A stretch of 64,000 nt of DNA from Arcuatula senhousia (taxonomy: Eukaryota > Mollusca > Bivalvia > Mytilida > Mytilidae): the NCBI GenBank assembly GCA_963971305.1, contig CAXARO010000252.1, positions 1 to 64,000 of the forward strand, given 5' to 3'. A program made the position numbers and the translations under genes. Below the pieces are notes generated by a model. The model saw nothing but the letters and a program-made list of their open reading frames with translations, was not told the origin of the DNA and did not search any database. Shown in pieces: positions 56,611 to 64,000 of this stretch (position 1 is the first letter of the stretch; the number at the start of each line of letters is the position of its first letter).

Positions 56611-59600
56611 TTATAACCGAGACTGATGTTTGGCCTTATAAATATTGTTGGTGAGTACTTAGTTTATCTGATAACCAGGACTGATGTTTGTCCTTAGAAA
56701 TATTGTTTGTGAGTACTTAGTTTGTCTTTAACCTGGAATGATGTTTGGCGTTAAAAATATTGTTGGTGAGTACTTAGTTTATCTTATACCCAAGACTGAT
56801 GTTTGGCGTTATAAATACTGTTGGTGAGTACTTAGTTTATCTTATACCCAAGACTGATGTTTGGCGTTATAAATACTGTTGGTGAGTACTTAGTTTATCT
56901 TATACCCAAGACTGATGTTTGGCGTTATAAATACTGTTGGTGAGTACTTAGTTTATCTTATACCCAAGACTGATGTTTGGCGTTATAAATACTGTTGGTG
57001 AGTACTTAGTTTATCTTATACCCAAGACTGATGTTTGGCGTTATAAATACTGTTGGTGAGTACTTAGTTTATCTTATACCCAAGACTGATGTTTGGCGTT
57101 ATAAATACTGTTGGTGAGTACTTAGTTTATCTTATACCCAAGACTGATGTTTGGCGTTATAAATACTGTTGGTGAGTACTTAGTTTATCTTATACCCAAG
57201 ACTGATGTTTGGTGTTATAAATACTGTTGGTGAGTACTTAGTTTATCTTATACCCAAGACTGATGTTTGGCGTTATAAATACTGTTGGTGAGTACTTAGT
57301 TTATCTTATACTCAAGACTGATGTTTGGCGTTATAAATACTGTTGGTGAGTACTTAGTTTATCTTATACCCAAGACTGATGTTTGGCGTTATAAATACTG
57401 TTGGTGAGTACTTAGTTTATCTTATACTCAAGACTGATGTTTGGCGTTATAAATACTGTTGGTGAGTACTTAGTTTATCTTATACCCAAGACTGATGTTT
57501 GGCGTTATAAATACTGTTGGTGAGTACTTAGTTTATCTTATAACCAAGACTGATGTTTAGCGTTATAAATACTGATGGTGAGTACTTAGTTTATCTTATA
57601 CCCAAGACTGATGTTTGGCGTTATAAATACTGTTGGTGAGTACTTAGTTTATCTTATACTCAAGACTGATGTTTGGCGTTATAAATACTGATGGTGAGTA
57701 CTTAGTTTATCTTATACCCAAGACTGATGTTTAGCGTTATAAATACTGTTGGTGAGTACTTAGTTTATCTTATACTCAAGACTGATGTTTGGCGTTATAA
57801 ATACTGTTGGTGAGTACTTAGTTTATCTTATAACCAAGACTGATGTTTGGCGTTATAAATACTGTTGGTGAGTACTTAGTTTATCTTATACCCAAGACTG
57901 ATGTTTGGCGTTATAAATACTGTTGGTGAGTACTTAGTTTATCTTATACCCAAGACTGATGTTTGGCGTTATAAATACTGTTGGTGAGTACTTAGTTTAT
58001 CTTATACCCAAGACTGATGTTTGGCGTTATAAATACTGTTGGTGAGTACTTAGTTTATCTTATACCCAAGACTGATGTTTGGCGTTATAAATACTGTTGG
58101 TGAGTACTTAGTTTATCTTATACCCAAGACTGATGTTTGGCGTTATAAATACTGTTGGTGAGTACTTAGTTTATCTTATACCCAAGACTGATGTTTGGCG
58201 TTATAAATACTGTTGGTGAGTACTTAGTTTATCTTATACCCAAGACTGATGTTTGGCGTTATAAATACTGTTGGTGAGTACTTAGTTTATCTTATACCCA
58301 AGACTGATGTTTGGCGTTATAAATACTGTTGGTGAATACTTAGTTTATCTTATACCCAAGACTGATGTTTGGCGTTATAAATACTGTTGGTGAGTACTTA
58401 GTTTATCTTATACCCAAGACTGATGTTTGGCGTTATAAATACTGTTGGTGAGTACTTAGTTTATCTTATACCCAAGACTGATGTTTGGCGTTATAAATAC
58501 TGTTGGTGAGTACTTAGTTTATCTTATACCCAACACTGATGTTTGGCGTTATAAATACTGTTGGTGAGTACTTAGTTTATCTTATACCCAAGACTGATGT
58601 TTGGCGTTATAAATACTGTTGGTGAGTACTTAGTTTATCTTATACCCAAGACTGATGTTTGGCGTTATAAATACTGTTGGTGAGTACTTAGTTTATCTTA
58701 TACCCAAGACTGATGTTTGGCGTTATAAATACTGTTGGTGAGTACTTAGTTTATCTTTATACCCAAGACTGATGTTTGGCGTTATAAATACTGTTGGTGA
58801 GTACTTAGTTTATCTTATACCCAAGACTGATGTTTGGCGTTATAAATACTGTTGGTGAGTACTTAGTTTATCTTATACTCAAGACTGATGTTTGGCGTTA
58901 TAAATACTGTTGGTGAGTACTTAGTGTATCTTATACCCAAGACTGATGTTTGGCGTTATAAATACTGTTGGTGAGTACTTAGTTTATCTTATACCCAAGA
59001 CTGATGTTTGGCGTTATAAATACTGTTGGTGAGTACTTAGTTTATCTTATACTCAAGACTGATGTTTGGCGTTATAAATACTGTTGGTGAGTACTTAGTT
59101 TATCTTATACCCAAGACTGATGTTTGGTGTTATAAATACTGTTGGTGAGTACTTAGTTTATCTTATACCCAAGACTGATGTTTGGTCCTATAAATACTGT
59201 TGGTGAGTACTTAGTTTATCTTATACCCAAGACTGATGTTTGGCGTTATAAATACTGTTGGTGAGTACTTAGTTTATCTTATACCCAAGACTGATGTTTA
59301 GCGTTATAAATACTGTTGGTGAGTACTTAGTTTATCTTATACCCAAGACTGATGTTTGGCGTTATAAATACTGTTGGTGAGTACTTAGTTTATCTTATAC
59401 CCAAGACTGATGTTTGGCGTTATAAATACTGTTGGTGAGTACTTAGTTTATCTTATACCCAAGACTGATGTTTGGCGTTATAAATACTGTTGGTGAGTAC
59501 TTAGTTTATCTTATACCCAAGACTGATGTTTGGCGTTATAAATACTGTTGGTGAGTACTTAGTTTATCTTATACCCAAGACTGATGTTTGGCGTTATAAA

Positions 59601-62600
59601 TACTGTTGGTGAGTACTTAGTTTATCTTATACCCAAGACTGATGTTTGGCGTTATAAATACTGTTGGTGAGTACTTAGTTTATCTTATACCCAAGACTGA
59701 TGTTTGGCGTTATAAATACTGTTGGTGAGTACTTAGTTTATCTTATACCCAAGACTGATGTTTGGCGTTATAAATACTGTTGGTGAGTACTTAGTTTATC
59801 TTATACCCAAGACTGATGTTTGGCGTTATAAATACTGTTGGTGAGTACTTAGTTTATCTTATACCCAAGACTGATGTTTGGCGTTATAAATACTGTTAGT
59901 GAGTACTTAGTCTATCTTATAACCGAGACTGATGTTTGGCCTTATAAATATTGTTGGTGAGTACTTAGTTTATCTGATAACCAGGACTGATGTTTGTCCT
60001 TAGAAATATTGTTTGTGAGTACTTAGTTTGTCTTTAACCTGGAATGATGTTTGGCGTTATAAATATTGTTGGTGAGTACTTAGTTTATCTTATACCCAAG
60101 ACTGATGTTTGGCGTTATAAATACTGTTGGTGAGTACTTAGTTTATCTTATACCCAAGACTGATGTTTGGCGTTATAAATACTGTTGGTGAGTACTTAGT
60201 TTATCTTATACCCAAGACTGATGTTTGGCGTTATAAATACTGTTGGTGAGTACTTAGTTTATCTTATACCCAAGACTGATGTTTGGCGTTATAAATACTG
60301 TTGGTGAGTACTTAGTTTATCTTATACCCAAGACTGATGTTTGGCGTTATAAATACTGTTGGTGAGTACTTAGTTTATCTTATACCCAAGACTGATGTTT
60401 GGCGTTATAAATACTGTTGGTGAGTACTTAGTTTATCTTATACCCAAGACTGATGTTTGGCGTTATAAATACTGTTGGTGAGTACTTAGTTTATCTTATA
60501 CCCAAGACTGATGTTTGGTGTTATAAATACTGTTGGTGAGTACTTAGTTTATCTTATACCCAAGACTGATGTTTGGCGTTATAAATACTGTTGGTGAGTA
60601 CTTAGTTTATCTTATACTCAAGACTGATGTTTGGCGTTATAAATACTGTTGGTGAGTACTTAGTTTATCTTATACCCAAGACTGATGTTTGGCGTTATAA
60701 ATACTGTTGGTGAGTACTTAGTTTATCTTATACTCAAGACTGATGTTTGGCGTTATAAATACTGTTGGTGAGTACTTAGTTTATCTTATACCCAAGACTG
60801 ATGTTTGGCGTTATAAATACTGTTGGTGAGTACTTAGTTTATCTTATAACCAAGACTGATGTTTAGCGTTATAAATACTGATGGTGAGTACTTAGTTTAT
60901 CTTATACCCAAGACTGATGTTTGGCGTTATAAATACTGTTGGTGAGTACTTAGTTTATCTTATACTCAAGACTGATGTTTGGCGTTATAAATACTGATGG
61001 TGAGTACTTAGTTTATCTTATACCCAAGACTGATGTTTAGCGTTATAAATACTGTTGGTGAGTACTTAGTTTATCTTATACTCAAGACTGATGTTTGGCG
61101 TTATAAATACTGTTGGTGAGTACTTAGTTTATCTTATAACCAAGACTGATGTTTGGCGTTATAAATACTGTTGGTGAGTACTTAGTTTATCTTATACCCA
61201 AGACTGATGTTTGGCGTTATAAATACTGTTGGTGAGTACTTAGTTTATCTTATACCCAAGACTGATGTTTGGCGTTATAAATACTGTTGGTGAGTACTTA
61301 GTTTATCTTATACCCAAGACTGATGTTTGGCGTTATAAATACTGTTGGTGAGTACTTAGTTTATCTTATACCCAAGACTGATGTTTGGCGTTATAAATAC
61401 TGTTGGTGAGTACTTAGTTTATCTTATACCCAAGACTGATGTTTGGCGTTATAAATACTGTTGGTGAGTACTTAGTTTATCTTATACCCAAGACTGATGT
61501 TTGGCGTTATAAATACTGTTGGTGAGTACTTAGTTTATCTTATACCCAAGACTGATGTTTGGCGTTATAAATACTGTTGGTGAGTACTTAGTTTATCTTA
61601 TACCCAAGACTGATGTTTGGCGTTATAAATACTGTTGGTGAATACTTAGTTTATCTTATACCCAAGACTGATGTTTGGCGTTATAAATACTGTTGGTGAG
61701 TACTTAGTTTATCTTATACCCAAGACTGATGTTTGGCGTTATAAATACTGTTGGTGAGTACTTAGTTTATCTTATACCCAAGACTGATGTTTGGCGTTAT
61801 AAATACTGTTGGTGAGTACTTAGTTTATCTTATACCCAACACTGATGTTTGGCGTTATAAATACTGTTGGTGAGTACTTAGTTTATCTTATACCCAAGAC
61901 TGATGTTTGGCGTTATAAATACTGTTGGTGAGTACTTAGTTTATCTTATACCCAAGACTGATGTTTGGCGTTATAAATACTGTTGGTGAGTACTTAGTTT
62001 ATCTTATACCCAAGACTGATGTTTGGCGTTATAAATACTGTTGGTGAGTACTTAGTTTATCTTTATACCCAAGACTGATGTTTGGCGTTATAAATACTGT
62101 TGGTGAGTACTTAGTTTATCTTATACCCAAGACTGATGTTTGGCGTTATAAATACTGTTGGTGAGTACTTAGTTTATCTTATACTCAAGACTGATGTTTG
62201 GCGTTATAAATACTGTTGGTGAGTACTTAGTGTATCTTATACCCAAGACTGATGTTTGGCGTTATAAATACTGTTGGTGAGTACTTAGTTTATCTTATAC
62301 CCAAGACTGATGTTTGGCGTTATAAATACTGTTGGTGAGTACTTAGTTTATCTTATACTCAAGACTGATGTTTGGCGTTATAAATACTGTTGGTGAGTAC
62401 TTAGTTTATCTTATACCCAAGACTGATGTTTGGTGTTATAAATACTGTTGGTGAGTACTTAGTTTATCTTATACCCAAGACTGATGTTTGGTCCTATAAA
62501 TACTGTTGGTGAGTACTTAGTTTATCTTATACCCAAGACTGATGTTTGGCGTTATAAATACTGTTGGTGAGTACTTAGTTTATCTTATACCCAAGACTGA

Positions 62601-63222
62601 TGTTTAGCGTTATAAATACTGTTGGTGAGTACTTAGTTTATCTTATACCCAAGACTGATGTTTGGCGTTATAAATACTGTTGGTGAGTACTTAGTTTATC
62701 TTATACCCAAGACTGATGTTTGGCGTTATAAATACTGTTGGTGAGTACTTAGTTTATCTTATACCCAAGACTGATGTTTTGCGTTATAAATACTGTTGGT
62801 GAGTACTTAGTTTATCTTATACCCAAGACTGATGTTTGGCGTTATAAATACTGTTGGTGAGTACTTAGTTTATCTTATACCCAAGACTGATGTTTGGCGT
62901 TATAAATACTGTTGGTGAGTACTTAGTTTATCTTATACCCAAGACTGATGTTTGGCGTTATAAATACTGTTGGTGAGTACTTAGTTTATCTTATACCCAA
63001 AACTGATGTTTGGCGTTATAAATACTGTTGGTGAGTACTTAGTTTATCTTATACCCAAGACTGATGTTTGGTGTTATAAATACTGTTGGTGAGTACTTAG
63101 TTGATCTTATACTCAAGACTGATGTTTGGCGTTATAAATGCTGTTGGTGAGTACTTAGTTTATCTTATACCCAAGACTGATGTTTAGCGTTATAAATACT
63201 GTTGGTGAGTACTTAGTTTATC
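56611..63222 (+). repeat. Tandem 3.3-kb block duplication at the array's distal part
   Basis: The block starting at the marker 56611 repeats from 59917 with period about 3306. A private one-base insertion (TATCTTTATACCC) occurs at about 58754 and again at about 62061, the same distance apart, which shows the second block copied the first after that mutation arose. Confidence 0.85.
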
Positions 63223-63366
63223 TTATACCCAAGACTGATGTTTGGCGTTATAAATACTGTTGGTGAGTACTTAGTTTATCTGATAACCAGGACTGATGTT
63301 TGGCCTTAGAAATATTGTTGGTGAGTACTTAGTTTATCTTATACCCAAGACTGATGTTTGGCCTTA

Positions 63367-63794
63367 AATGAGATAATTATTCATCATGGTATGTGAAAAC
63401 GCTGCAAATGCCATGCATATGCATGCAAGCAATAAAACTGAATCATATCAAATGGAGAAGTCTTGTACAGTTTAGTTTTTAGCTTATAAACGCTATGTTA
63501 TAACATCCGCAAATGCAATACATGTGATCTGTTTCGCCCTAATAATCGCTGTTGTGATAAGCCATGGCTATAGGTACGATAACTTTTCAGTAACTGACCA
63601 ATCAAAAGCCAGCTGACGGTCACGTTGCATCACATACCAATTCACATATCGCATTACAGTTCGTTTTCCAATATTTAATTAATACACTACTTTTATATTA
63701 AACATAAAAAAAGTAAAATTTGAAGATTATCCCGGCTAACAGAACTTTTGTTGTCATAATTAATACCACTGTAATGCACATGCATTTCAAAGAA
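63367..63794. other. Intron flank after the array, no gene seen
   Basis: AT-rich single-copy-looking sequence. It includes the palindromic ATGCATATGCATGCA near 63413 but no ORF, exon or RNA gene that can be supported. Confidence 0.5.
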
Positions 63795-64000
63795 GCAAAG
63801 GTGTACCAAAGGGGTAGTCAGTATCATAAAACAGTAAAGACAAAGACAAAACCGGCAGACAAAAAATCATCACAACAAAACAAACCACATAACAACATAA
63901 AACACACACACACATAACAACAAAACCGCATCCAGCAACGCGAACTCAAGTCGAAACGAGGGTGAACTCAGGTCTTCCGGAAGAGTAAGCAGCTCCTGCT
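63795..64000 (-). repeat. Short dispersed repeat family, copy E (cut by window end)
   Basis: AAAGAAGCAAAGGTGTACCA, ACGCGAACTCAAGTCG, GGGTGAACTCAGG and CTTCCGGAAGAGTAAGCAG follow the order of the inverted family. The repeat continues to the window end at its GCAGCTCCTGCT block. The open frame seen across it (63720-63917) is not a gene. Confidence 0.7.

Larger units (their letters stand above)
30108..63366 (+). repeat. 33-kb minisatellite of a 58-bp exon-intron boundary unit
   Basis: About 570 head-to-tail units of 58 bp (33.26 kb divided by 58; not counted one by one). Each unit reads CTGATGTTTGGCGTTATAAA, TACTGTTG|GTGAGTAC, TTAGTTTATCTTATACCCAA. The first half corresponds to the last bases of the 29966-30088 exon and the second to the first bases of its intron (GTAAGTACTAAGGTTGTC). 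Units next to the exon are closest to it (GGCCTTATAAATATTGTTG); interior units share GGCGTTATAAATACTGTTG. Because 58 is not a multiple of 3, no long frame stays open. Array size may be affected by assembly. Confidence 0.97.

Noticed and set aside
30108..63366. Possible CRISPR array
   Set aside because: Units are contiguous 58-bp tandem copies with no unique spacers, in an animal intron, and derive from the neighbouring exon boundary.
63720..63917. 65-codon Lys/Thr-rich frame
   Set aside because: It reads through an inverted copy of the short dispersed repeat seen at 12140-12345.

Overview
The window is AT-rich, intron-bearing animal DNA. The evidence points to a bivalve mollusc, probably a mussel (Mytilidae): a split gene of the DUR3-like urea/solute symporter family, LINE and Gypsy elements of metazoan type, and dispersed short repeats that resemble, from memory, families common in Mytilus. 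No prokaryotic genes, rRNA, tRNA or CRISPR array were seen.

Layout. Bases 1-10105 form a foldback-like structure. Two long inverted arms (about 6-1842 and 8508-10105) each carry a 21-bp minisatellite and enclose a two-ORF LINE on the minus strand (about 2265-7200). That LINE has ORF1 and ORF2 in one frame, separated by a single TAG with no ATG after it. From 11902 on, the plus strand carries four exons of a DUR3-like symporter (11902-12024, 13204-13414, 29025-29237, 29966-30088) with consistent splice phases. Its 15.6-kb intron between 13414 and 29025 holds a 5'-truncated LINE with an otherwise intact ORF (13437-16896) and a complete young Gypsy-type LTR retrotransposon (18347-27894, minus strand, TSD ATAG, LTRs of 238 bp differing at one base).

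The Gypsy element encodes gag with an N-terminal helix-hairpin-helix and no zinc knuckle, a pol broken by three frame changes and one stop, and, in the env position, an ORF with two C2H2-type fingers joined to a TatD-family nuclease with all catalytic residues present. A UUUAAAC slippery heptamer followed 6 nt later by a perfect 10-bp stem joins gag to protease in the correct -1 frame. A good splice acceptor lies just before the TatD start.

From 30108 to 63366 lies one tandem array of a 58-bp unit (roughly 570 copies). The unit is a copy of the last 34 bases of the 29966-30088 exon plus the first part of its intron, so nearly every unit carries a 5' splice donor (GTGAGTAC). The array shows multi-kb block duplications. 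The next symporter exon must lie beyond the window. The last 200 bases are a further copy of a short dispersed repeat found five times here.
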